Shown piece after piece: positions 1-6,490 of a DNA stretch of 64,000 nt; the first letter of the stretch is position 1, and each line of letters begins with the position of its first letter. The stretch is from Leeuwenhoekiella aequorea (GTDB lineage: Bacteria; Bacteroidota; Bacteroidia; Flavobacteriales; Flavobacteriaceae), in the NCBI RefSeq assembly GCF_004104375.1, contig NZ_QOVM01000005.1, positions 124,001 through 188,000 of the forward strand, given 5' to 3'. The position numbers and the translations under genes were made by a program. A model generated the notes under the pieces. That model was not told where the DNA came from. It did no database searches and saw only the letters and a list, made by a program, of their open reading frames with translations.

Positions 1-836
1 TTCTGATAATTTTCTAATAAGAAGGGTGCTTCTGCCATTTTATTGCGCTCATCTGCACTTAATTCTTCAACATCGTCGTAAAACCCGGGTATAGTAATAT
101 GATTGTCCTCATCGTGAAGTGACGCGATCATCTTTGTAAGCACATTAATAGGATTTGCCACAGCACCACCATACAATCCACTGTGTAAATCGCGGTTGGG
201 ACCTGTAACTTCTACTTCTACATAACTTAAACCACGAAGCCCGGTTGTAATACTAGGCGTATCTTTTGCAATCATACCTGTATCAGAGATAAGAATTACA
301 TCATTTGCAAGTTTTGTTTGATTGCGGGATATAAACCAGCCAAGATTTTCACTGCCTACTTCTTCTTCACCCTCTATCATAAATTTTACATTGCAGGGCA
401 AGTCGTCGTTTTGAGTCATATATTCAAGAGCCTTAACGTGCATATACATCTGCCCTTTATCATCACAAGCTCCTCTGGCAAAAATTGCACCTTCAGGATG
501 TAAATCTGTTTTTTTGATAACAGGCTCAAATGGAGCACTGTCCCATAAATTTAGAGGATCTGGTGGCTGCACATCATAATGACCGTAAACCAGAATTGTA
601 GGTAGATTTTTATCAATTATTTTCTCCCCATAAACAATAGGGTAACCCGGTGTCTCGCAAACTTTAACAGTATCACAACCTGCTTCCTTAAGACGTTCTG
701 CAACCGCATCTGCGGTATTAAAAACATCGTCTCTATATGATTTATCTGCACTAATAGATGGAATTTTTAATAAATCTATCAGTTCGTTTAAAAATCTTTG
801 TTGGTGTTTATCTACGTAGTTTTTAGCGTCTTTCAT
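1..836 (-). CDS. M20-family dipeptidase, N-terminal 278 residues (3' end lies before base 1)
   Basis: Zinc-dependent exopeptidase that should cleave dipeptides or small peptides in the cytoplasm. The reading frame opens at the ATG at 836 and stays open to the window edge. It carries the metal-site motifs of M20 peptidases: GHYDVQ (about residues 85-90), ARGACDDKGQ (120-129) and EGEEEVGS (155-162, with the catalytic Glu). A HSGLYGG motif follows about 60 residues later, typical of the dimerisation lid. It is transcribed away from the tRNA-Leu genes and is the only gene here that looks like ordinary chromosomal housekeeping, so it marks the host side of the insertion. Full family members have about 460 residues, so roughly 40% is missing at the window edge. 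The family call is firm; substrate specificity cannot be read. Confidence 0.9.
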   Translation of the reverse strand, partial: MKDAKNYVDKHQQRFLNELIDLLKIPSISADKSYRDDVFNTADAVAERLKEAGCDTVKVCETPGYPIVYGEKIIDKNLPTILVYGHYDVQPPDPLNLWDSAPFEPVIKKTDLHPEGAIFARGACDDKGQMYMHVKALEYMTQNDDLPCNVKFMIEGEEEVGSENLGWFISRNQTKLANDVILISDTGMIAKDTPSITTGLRGLSYVEVEVTGPNRDLHSGLYGGAVANPINVLTKMIASLHDEDNHITIPGFYDDVEELSADERNKMAEAPFLLENYQ

Positions 837-921
837 AGTGTCAAAATCGTGTTTGAGTAAAAATAAGAATATGATTGTAAAATTTATCTCAAAAAATACA
901 ATTCATATTAAAAATCTTTTC

Positions 922-929
922 TATATTTG
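922..929 (+). promoter_or_regulatory. Probable -7 element for the tRNA-Leu genes
   Basis: TATATTTG matches the Bacteroidetes -7 consensus TAnnTTTG and is followed by GCAC. It lies about 70 bp before the half tRNA and 140 bp before the complete tRNA. I see no good TTTG -33 element 19-20 bp upstream, so this is a moderate call. Confidence 0.45.
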
Positions 930-996
930 CACTCGCATTTTCAGATATGGAAGTGCAAGCTTTTAGCAGAAGTCCTAAGTATGTTAAAGGTAGTTT

Positions 997-1042
997 GCAG
1001 GCGTGGTGGAATTGGTAGACACGCTAGACTTAGGACATAGCG
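997..1042 (+). pseudogene. 5' half of a tRNA-Leu(TAG), 3' half missing
   Basis: The sequence repeats the 5' half of the complete tRNA-Leu that starts 73 bp downstream: 23 of 23 bases are identical over the D-arm region (1001-1023), and the anticodon loop CTTAGGA is kept. The anticodon stem has different bases but still pairs (CGCTA with TAGCG). After 1042 the sequence becomes AT-rich, with no variable arm, T arm or acceptor 3' strand. It cannot be a working tRNA. It could be the scar of an earlier integration or of unequal tRNA recombination. Confidence 0.7.
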
Positions 1043-1069
1043 AAATATAAAGTGTTAAAATATTAAAAT

Positions 1070-1151
1070 GCGGGCGTGGTGGAATTGGTAGACACGTCAG
1101 ACTTAGGATCTGATGCCGCGAGGTGTGGGAGTTCGAGTCTCCCCGCCCGTA
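1070..1151 (+). tRNA. tRNA-Leu (anticodon TAG), probable ICE attachment gene
   Basis: This is a class II tRNA of 82 nt. The acceptor strands GCGGGCG and CGCCCGT pair with one G-U, followed by discriminator A. The D-loop contains GGTGGAATTGGTAGAC, the anticodon loop is CTTAGGA, there is a long variable arm, and the T arm contains GTTCGAGTC. CCA is not encoded. It borders the conjugative element; tRNA 3' ends are common targets for tyrosine recombinases, so the 3' part (about 1125-1151) is the likely attachment core. No second copy of this 3' end was seen in the window. Confidence 0.95.
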
Positions 1152-1152
1152 C

Positions 1153-1182
1153 AAAAGCCGAAGAGAAATCTTCGGCTTTTTC
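1153..1182 (+). terminator. Rho-independent terminator after tRNA-Leu
   Basis: An 11-bp perfect stem (1153-1163 AAAAGCCGAAG with 1170-1180 CTTCGGCTTTT) with a 6-nt loop, ending in a run of T. Confidence 0.85.
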
Positions 1183-1187
1183 CATTT

Positions 1188-1232
1188 AAAAAAATGTCGA
1201 AAAAAATGTCAGGTACAACATAGGTACAACAT
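1188..1232. repeat. Two adjacent short tandem repeats at the ICE left end
   Basis: AAAAAAATGTC occurs at 1188-1198 and 1200-1210, immediately followed by two head-to-tail copies of AGGTACAACAT (1211-1221 and 1222-1232). The position just past the tRNA and its terminator fits arm-type binding sites of a tyrosine integrase or excisionase. That function is inferred only from position. Confidence 0.6.
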
Positions 1233-1387
1233 TTTGCTAATTTCAGGGCAACATTTGTATTGATGTCAAATATTTCTATTTGTTATTAAACCCTATTAAT
1301 TTTCTGGTAAAATAATAAATTCTGCTAAATAGCAACCTTATTACTTCGTAAGGGGGAGTTTATTATCATACAATATAACCGCAATTT

Positions 1388-1520
1388 AAACTCGTAAAAT
1401 ACTTCCATCAAAAGACTACGGCATAAAGCCAATGCTCTTTCCAACGCTTATTTATTCCGTTTCCTTTTGAGCCAAGATTTTATCTTCCGTTTGGTTTCTG
1501 CTCAAATATTGTTTAATCAA
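1388..1520 (+). repeat. Long shared leader, copy 1 (upstream of parB)
   Basis: This ~130-bp sequence recurs at 3439-3569 and 10015-10145, each time ending about 15 bp before a start codon. Invariant blocks include ACTCGTAAAATAC, CATCAAAAGACTACGGCATA, TTATTTATTCCGTTTCC and GCTCAAATATTGTTTAA. Two pairings are kept: GGC-ATAAA-GCC, and a longer TTTGAGC...GCTCAAA stem. Copies 1 and 3 also share about 25 bp further upstream (TTATCATACAATATA). No clear -33/-7 promoter is seen inside. It could be a shared 5' untranslated RNA element or a protein-binding control region. Confidence 0.8.
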
Positions 1521-1533
1521 AAATTTGAGTATT

Positions 1534-3204
1534 ATGACAACAAAAGCGAGTACCACAAAGCAGCGCAGTAGAGCGAAATCTACTGTCAAGAAAGAAGTAA
1601 ACGGAAAGAAATCATCCATTCTTCAAATTCAGAACTTACAATTGGGCAAAATCAAGCCTGACCCGGAACAGCCAAGAAAGACTTTTAACGAGAATGCATT
1701 AAAGCAGCTTTCTGAGAGTATCGAAAAGCACGGTGTGTTACAGCCAATCACGGTAAGACAACAAAATGGCCATTTCATCATCGTGATGGGCGAACGTCGA
1801 TATCGTGCCAGTAAATTGGCAGGAAAGAAAACGATGCCCTGTATCGTTAGTGCTTATGAGAACAATGATGTGCTTGAAGTTCAGATTATCGAAAACCTGC
1901 AAAGACAGGATGTCGAACCGACCGAAGAAGCTGAGGCGATTGCTTACCTAAGTGAGAAATATGAGCCTACCGAAATTGCAAAGCGATTGGGTAGGACAGA
2001 TAACTTCATCAGACAGCGTCTAAAATTAGCTGGATTGATTGACGGTTTCAAGCAATTTGTACGCAATGGCGAAATGACCATATCATTGGGTGTCGGTGTA
2101 GCGCTCTTTGAACCGGAAGAACAACAAATGATGTTGGAAACAATGGGCGAAGATTTTAACGCACATCAGATAAACAGGATGATTAAAGACCAGACCTATG
2201 ATTTGGAAAAAGCGTCTTTTGATGTAGCTGATAAAAAATTGGTTTCGAAAGCTGGGTCTTGTGTAGAATGTCCGTTCAATGCAGCCAATCAAGGCAATCT
2301 GTTCGGCGATGGTAAAATGGTCTGTACGAAAGCAGCTTGTTTTGAAACGAAGAAAAGCAAATCGTTCTTGAACCTGATTGAAAAGTCCAAGAAAGAGAAT
2401 ATCCTTTTAATCCCTGAAATACGACAATATTGGGCAGATGACGAAAGTAATCAGCTCATAATATCACAATTGGAAAAGAACGGATTGAAAGTCTATCTAC
2501 TGGACGATGTTGAAATCATAGAAAATCCTATTGAACCTACCCTAGAGGCGATTCAGAAAGAATATCAACACTATGATTATTCCGAAGATGAAATCAAAGC
2601 AGAGTTGAGCGAGGCGTTACAGAATTATACAGAAGAATTGGAAAAATTCAATTCAGCAAAAGAAAATGGATTTAAAAACGGCATCGTATTCCATCCCGAT
2701 TCATTCCAGCACAAGGAAATCTTTGTAAAGATTGTCGAAAAATCTAAGAACGATTCTATGGAATACTCGGCACCATTGGCGAATAGAAAAATGGCGGACT
2801 GCACGCCTGAAGAGCAAATCATTAAAATCAACGAAAGGGAAATCCGCAAGAAGCAAATAGAGAACAACAAGCAGTTTGAAGAAGTTGTCCAGATGATTCG
2901 AGAAACAAAATACATTGATACGAAGAAGACACTTTCAACAGACGAAATGGTCGCATTCTCGATATCGCTCTTTGAAAATAATGTGGACTATATGAGCCAG
3001 CAAAAGTATTTCTCAAAGTTCTTGTGCGACACTTCAAAGATGACAAAAGTTGAAATGGTTGAGAATTTCAAGAAGAAGTTCAAAAAGGAAATCTTTCACA
3101 AGTTAATACGCTATATGCTCACAAAGCAAGTGCATTTTAGCGAAAGCAATCACGTCAATAATCTGACCAACATTTCATTCTACAAAGCAATGCAAGGATA
3201 TTAA
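1534..3204 (+). CDS. parB: ParB/Spo0J-family partition-like protein, C-terminus cut by an in-frame stop
   Basis: DNA-binding protein of the ParB family that probably helps maintain or partition the element. Residues about 33-105 form the ParB N-terminal nuclease-like domain, with GERRYRAS at 86-93. A helix-turn-helix region follows at about 143-170 (EPTEIAKRLGRT). Four cysteines (243, 246, 264, 269) suggest a small metal-binding knuckle, as in ParB proteins of mobile elements. The ATG at 1534 is chosen over an in-frame TTG at 1525 because it follows the shared leader at the same distance as in the other two leader genes. The stop TAA at 3202-3204 is followed in the same frame by 38 further coding-like codons (separate entry). 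The normal protein is therefore probably about 594 residues and this copy 556. Confidence 0.85.
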   Translation: MTTKASTTKQRSRAKSTVKKEVNGKKSSILQIQNLQLGKIKPDPEQPRKTFNENALKQLSESIEKHGVLQPITVRQQNGHFIIVMGERRYRASKLAGKKTMPCIVSAYENNDVLEVQIIENLQRQDVEPTEEAEAIAYLSEKYEPTEIAKRLGRTDNFIRQRLKLAGLIDGFKQFVRNGEMTISLGVGVALFEPEEQQMMLETMGEDFNAHQINRMIKDQTYDLEKASFDVADKKLVSKAGSCVECPFNAANQGNLFGDGKMVCTKAACFETKKSKSFLNLIEKSKKENILLIPEIRQYWADDESNQLIISQLEKNGLKVYLLDDVEIIENPIEPTLEAIQKEYQHYDYSEDEIKAELSEALQNYTEELEKFNSAKENGFKNGIVFHPDSFQHKEIFVKIVEKSKNDSMEYSAPLANRKMADCTPEEQIIKINEREIRKKQIENNKQFEEVVQMIRETKYIDTKKTLSTDEMVAFSISLFENNVDYMSQQKYFSKFLCDTSKMTKVEMVENFKKKFKKEIFHKLIRYMLTKQVHFSESNHVNNLTNISFYKAMQGY

Positions 3205-3321
3205 AAATCCAAGATTGCCGACATTGAAAAAGAATATACCGAAAAGAGGGACAAGCGTGAAGCACGTTTGAAAGAGCGCATCACAGTTCTTGAAAAGCAA
3301 ATTGAGGAACTCAACGATTAG
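3205..3321 (+). pseudogene. In-frame C-terminal continuation of parB beyond a premature stop
   Basis: Directly after the parB TAA, the same frame stays open for 38 codons to a TAG at 3319-3321. It encodes a Lys/Glu/Arg-rich segment with coiled-coil character (IEKEYTEKRDKREARLKERI). A strong terminator follows only after this second stop. The simplest reading is a nonsense mutation or base error at 3202-3204 in a gene that used to end at 3321. Confidence 0.65.
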
Positions 3322-3339
3322 CTTTTGTTGTTTGAAGAA

Positions 3340-3374
3340 GGGTCGGCATTCGTGCTGGCCCCTTTTTCTTTTTT
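3340..3374 (+). terminator. Rho-independent terminator after parB
   Basis: GGGTCGGCA (3340-3348) pairs with TGCTGGCCC (3353-3361) around a TTCG tetraloop, followed by CTTTTTCTTTTTT. Confidence 0.9.
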
Positions 3375-3438
3375 ATGATAATGTTTTGAAAGATGGGTTC
3401 ATAAGGAAGGGGGTATCAATCAATATCAGAGCAAAGGT

Positions 3439-3569
3439 AAACTCGTAAAATACACCCATCAAAAGACTACGGCATAAAGCCAACGCAACATCCTACGCTT
3501 ATTTATTCCGTTTCCTTTTGAGCTGTGATTTTAGCTTCCGTTTGGGTACTGCTCAAATATTGTTTAATC
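3439..3569 (+). repeat. Long shared leader, copy 2 (upstream of the DUF932 gene)
   Basis: Near-identical to the leaders at 1388-1520 and 10015-10145, including the GGC-ATAAA-GCC hairpin and the TTTGAGC/GCTCAAA pairing. Bases between the paired arms differ (TGTGATTTTAGC here, CAAGATTTTATC in copy 1), so the outer stem is better kept than its interior. It ends 14 bp before the ATG at 3584. Confidence 0.8.
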
Positions 3570-3583
3570 TAAATTCAAAAGCT

Positions 3584-4420
3584 ATGTATTTACAAAATTT
3601 GCAACAGGATGAAATTTTCGTGTCATCAGAAATGAAATCCTTAAAAAGTCTGACACAGATGGAATCCCGAAGAGGGCTTGAAAATGCCATTATCTCAAAT
3701 GGCAAAATCGTTAACGTCGTATCGAACAGCTACGGTCACATTCCAAATCAACTGTTCTTCAAGAAAGCTGAAGAAATGCTGACTGATGCACAACTGAACT
3801 TCCACAAACGCACCATCAACAAAAATGATAGGTCGTTCATTACTGACTTTATTATCGACGACAAAAGCCAGTTTACAGTCAAGAACCATAAGGACTTGAT
3901 ATTGCCGATGCTTCGGTTCAAGAATTCGTATGACGGAAGTGAAAAGACCTCTGGACACTTCGGTTTTTATAGAGAAGTATGCTCAAATGGTCTGCACGTG
4001 TCACAGGCTGAAATCGAGTTTTCCATAAAGCACAATAAGAACAATACGCACTTGATTATGCCGAGGCTGAACAATCTATTCGATAAATTTCTGGACAATG
4101 AATTCTATACCATTACCAAGAAATTCGACAAGATGAAAGAATTTAAAATCATCGATACACAGGAATTTGTGAAGGCGATTCTTGACAGAACGAAACTGTT
4201 CCGATACGAGTGTAGCGACAAGAACAGCGACCCGTCGAAAAAATCTCGTGAGGTCATAGAAATCTTGAACTATGAAGCCTTGTTGCTCAATGAAGAACCA
4301 AATCTGTGGTTAGGTTACAATGCGTTCAATTCAGTACTTCATAATGTCTTAAAGAAAAGTTTCGGTCAACAGGAACGATTGGACAAGAAACTGTTCGATG
4401 AAGTTTATGCGATGGCATAA
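3584..4420 (+). CDS. DUF932 domain-containing protein (plasmid/phage-like)
   Basis: A 278-residue protein of the DUF932 family, which is common on plasmids, phages and conjugative elements and has no proven biochemical role. The body from about residue 25 to 220 has the family pattern: VSNSYGHIPN near the start, LPMLRFKNSYDGSEKTSGHFGFYREVC-type core in the middle, and an IKH segment after it. The ORF could be extended upstream to 3518, but that part would be read from the shared leader. The ATG at 3584 keeps the same leader-to-start arrangement as parB and the gene at 10161, and is the better start. A terminator follows 16 bp after the stop, so it is a single-gene unit. It probably works with ParB in maintenance or host take-over functions, which is inference from co-occurrence and the shared leader. 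Confidence 0.8.
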   Translation: MYLQNLQQDEIFVSSEMKSLKSLTQMESRRGLENAIISNGKIVNVVSNSYGHIPNQLFFKKAEEMLTDAQLNFHKRTINKNDRSFITDFIIDDKSQFTVKNHKDLILPMLRFKNSYDGSEKTSGHFGFYREVCSNGLHVSQAEIEFSIKHNKNNTHLIMPRLNNLFDKFLDNEFYTITKKFDKMKEFKIIDTQEFVKAILDRTKLFRYECSDKNSDPSKKSREVIEILNYEALLLNEEPNLWLGYNAFNSVLHNVLKKSFGQQERLDKKLFDEVYAMA

Positions 4421-4435
4421 CATCAATAAAGGTTC

Positions 4436-4463
4436 ATCCAGTACCTTAAACTGGATTTTTTTT
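4436..4463 (+). terminator. Rho-independent terminator after the DUF932 gene
   Basis: ATCCAGT (4436-4442) pairs with ACTGGAT (4450-4456) around ACCTTAA, followed by eight T. Confidence 0.85.
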
Positions 4464-4520
4464 CATTTCAATATGATGTTCTTTTGGCAAATCCCAATAA
4501 TTTCTATTAGAAATAACCAT

Positions 4521-4595
4521 TTCAAATATTTACCACTTTATTGACATAGTGGCGATAATTAGTTTTCAAATATTCGCCACTTTTTTGTATTTTTG
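4521..4595 (+). promoter_or_regulatory. Operator and promoter of the abiE operon
   Basis: Two direct repeats (TTCAAATATTTACCACTTT at 4521-4539 and TTCAAATATTCGCCACTTT at 4565-4583) lie 44 bp apart. Between them an AGTGGCGA half-site (4548-4555) forms a perfect inverted repeat with TCGCCACT (4574-4581). A -7 element TATTTTTG lies at 4588-4595, just inside the downstream repeat, 21 bp before the ATG at 4617. AbiEi antitoxins are known to repress their own promoter by binding inverted repeats, so these are its likely binding sites. Confidence 0.65.
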
Positions 4596-4616
4596 GCAAA
4601 GTTTTGATATTGTATT

Positions 4617-5384
4617 ATGCCAAAAATTATAGAAAACAAGCTTATAGAAGCGTTTAAAGAGCAAAGTTCCTTTGATAGGGACCAGCTATTTCAGTTTTAT
4701 TTGGACCTTGAACCGGATTTGAAGGAAAGTACATTTAGTTGGCGCATTTACGACCTGAAGAAAAAAGACATCATCAAAACTATTGGTCGTGGATTGTATG
4801 TTATATCCCATAAACCCAAGTATAGACCAGTACTGTCTGATAGTGTTCTAAAAATAGCAAGTAAGACCAATGAACGGTTTGAGGAAATCCAATATGCTAT
4901 ATGGGAAAACCAATGGCTAAATGAATTTACTCTGCATCAAGTATCCAATCAAATGATTGTAGTAGAAGTGGAAAAAGAATTTACAGAATCACTATACTAT
5001 TATCTCAACGATTCGTTGAAAATGGATTTTTTCTTGAATCCCGATGACAAGGAAATTGAATTCTACATTTCCGAGAGTGCTGTCCCCGTGGTCATAAAAC
5101 GTCTCGTCACAAGAGCACCGATAAGTAAATTGAAAGATAAAAAAAATGTAGTTCCAGTCGCCACGCTTGAAAAAATAATGGTGGACTTGTTTGCCGATGA
5201 AAACCTGTACCATTTTTACCAAGGCTCTGAACTCATAAATATTTATGAAAAGATACTTGAGCGATACAGTATTAATTTCACAAAGCTCTTTAGCTATGCG
5301 AAAAGACGAAAGAAAGAACAGGAAATCAAGCAATTTATGAATAACCACATACCGAATATTTTAGAGGACATAATCAATGATTGA
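4617..5384 (+). CDS. abiEi: AbiEi-like antitoxin of a type IV toxin-antitoxin system
   Basis: A 255-residue protein that should be the antitoxin and autorepressor of the AbiEii toxin encoded next to it. The N-terminal ~75 residues form a winged-helix-like unit: DRDQLFQFYLDLEPDLKEST, then a basic helix, then GRGLYVIS. The rest forms the C-terminal antitoxin domain seen in DUF6577-type AbiEi proteins, with VATLEKIMVDLFAD near residue 180. It overlaps the toxin gene by 8 bp, the usual tight coupling in such pairs. The inverted repeats just upstream suit autorepression. Family assignment rests on the pairing with an unmistakable AbiEii and the domain order; sequence similarity of AbiEi proteins is generally low. 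Confidence 0.8.
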   Translation: MPKIIENKLIEAFKEQSSFDRDQLFQFYLDLEPDLKESTFSWRIYDLKKKDIIKTIGRGLYVISHKPKYRPVLSDSVLKIASKTNERFEEIQYAIWENQWLNEFTLHQVSNQMIVVEVEKEFTESLYYYLNDSLKMDFFLNPDDKEIEFYISESAVPVVIKRLVTRAPISKLKDKKNVVPVATLEKIMVDLFADENLYHFYQGSELINIYEKILERYSINFTKLFSYAKRRKKEQEIKQFMNNHIPNILEDIIND

Positions 5385-6480
5385 AAACAAAAGTTTTACA
5401 AAAGAATGGTTGGATGTTTTCCGAGCAAAAAAAGAACATAAAGGTATTAATGTGACCATTCTGGAAAAAATGGTTCACGCGTTTTCGTTATTGGAACATC
5501 TTAAAATAGAGGGGCTTGATTTTGTTTTCAAGGGTGGCACATCACTCGTACTTTTGCTTGAAGAAGGCAATCGGTTCTCAATCGATATTGATATTATTTC
5601 GAGTCTAAAACGTGACGCATTGGAAAAAATCCTTGATACAGTTGTTGCCAACTCACATTTTAAAAGCCACACTTTGAATGAACGCAGAAGCTACAAAGAA
5701 GGCGTGCCAAAGGCACATTATACTTTTGAATTTGATTCGGTTTACAACCCAAACGTTCCAGGAACCATTCTGTTGGATATTCTTTTTGACAGCCCGCATT
5801 ATCCAGAGCTCATAGAATCTTCCATTGAAATTCCTTGGCTATCGGTTAATGAGCCTATAATATCAATTACCACACCTTCGGTAAATTCCATCTGTGGCGA
5901 CAAGCTTACTGCTTTTGCGCCAGAGACCATCGGTATTCCATATTATAAGGGCGACCAGTTATTTACAATGGAAATCTGTAAGCAATTGTTCGATTTAGGA
6001 AAGCTATTTGAAAACATTACGGCTATGGCAATGGTTAAAAAAAGCTTTTCAGCTTTTGCGAAAGCGGAACTATCATATCGCAGTTCGGATAAAGATTTCA
6101 GCGGCAGAAACCTCAAAGAAACAGATGTGCTTTGGGATGCCATAGACACCTGTGCCATCATCGCCAAAAGGGAACGTAACCCAACCAAGGAAACAAAAAA
6201 GAAGTTTGACGAATTAAACCGTGGCATACGCAGTTTTGGAAGTGCGTTTTTGATGACGGGAAATTTCAGAATAGAGGAAGCCCTTGCAGCTTCGGCCAGG
6301 TTAGCTTATTTGAATGCTATATTGTTGCAAGATGAGATAACAGAAATTGAATATTACAAAGGACAAGACATAAGTAAACTTAACATTGAAAAAGCAGATT
6401 GGGCATTTTTAAATAAACTGAAAAGACAGCCAGATAAAAGCATTTTTTATTATTGGTTTAAGGCGGTGGAATTACTATAA
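5377..6480 (+). CDS. abiEii: AbiEii nucleotidyltransferase toxin
   Basis: A 367-residue toxin of the DNA polymerase beta-like nucleotidyltransferase fold. Homologues block growth of phage-infected cells, and related enzymes add nucleotides to tRNA 3' ends. Visible motifs are GGTSL at 53-57 and the metal-binding FSIDIDI at 67-73, with GDKLTAF at 174-180, all hallmarks of the AbiEii/AbiGii family. The ATG at 5377 overlaps the end of the antitoxin gene. The element's palindrome-related sequence GCTTTTGCGAAAGCG occurs inside this gene near 6051-6065. Two further genes follow at 10 bp spacing and by overlap, making a four-gene transcription unit, which is unusual for AbiE. The core motifs are intact, so the toxin is probably active. 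Confidence 0.9.
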   Translation: MIENKSFTKEWLDVFRAKKEHKGINVTILEKMVHAFSLLEHLKIEGLDFVFKGGTSLVLLLEEGNRFSIDIDIISSLKRDALEKILDTVVANSHFKSHTLNERRSYKEGVPKAHYTFEFDSVYNPNVPGTILLDILFDSPHYPELIESSIEIPWLSVNEPIISITTPSVNSICGDKLTAFAPETIGIPYYKGDQLFTMEICKQLFDLGKLFENITAMAMVKKSFSAFAKAELSYRSSDKDFSGRNLKETDVLWDAIDTCAIIAKRERNPTKETKKKFDELNRGIRSFGSAFLMTGNFRIEEALAASARLAYLNAILLQDEITEIEYYKGQDISKLNIEKADWAFLNKLKRQPDKSIFYYWFKAVELL

Positions 6481-6490
6481 ATATGAAGAA

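Noticed and set aside
1188-1380. Possible integrase remnant next to the tRNA
   Set aside because: All frames are short and contain stops; no catalytic Arg/His/Tyr motif is visible. Only tandem repeats can be supported.
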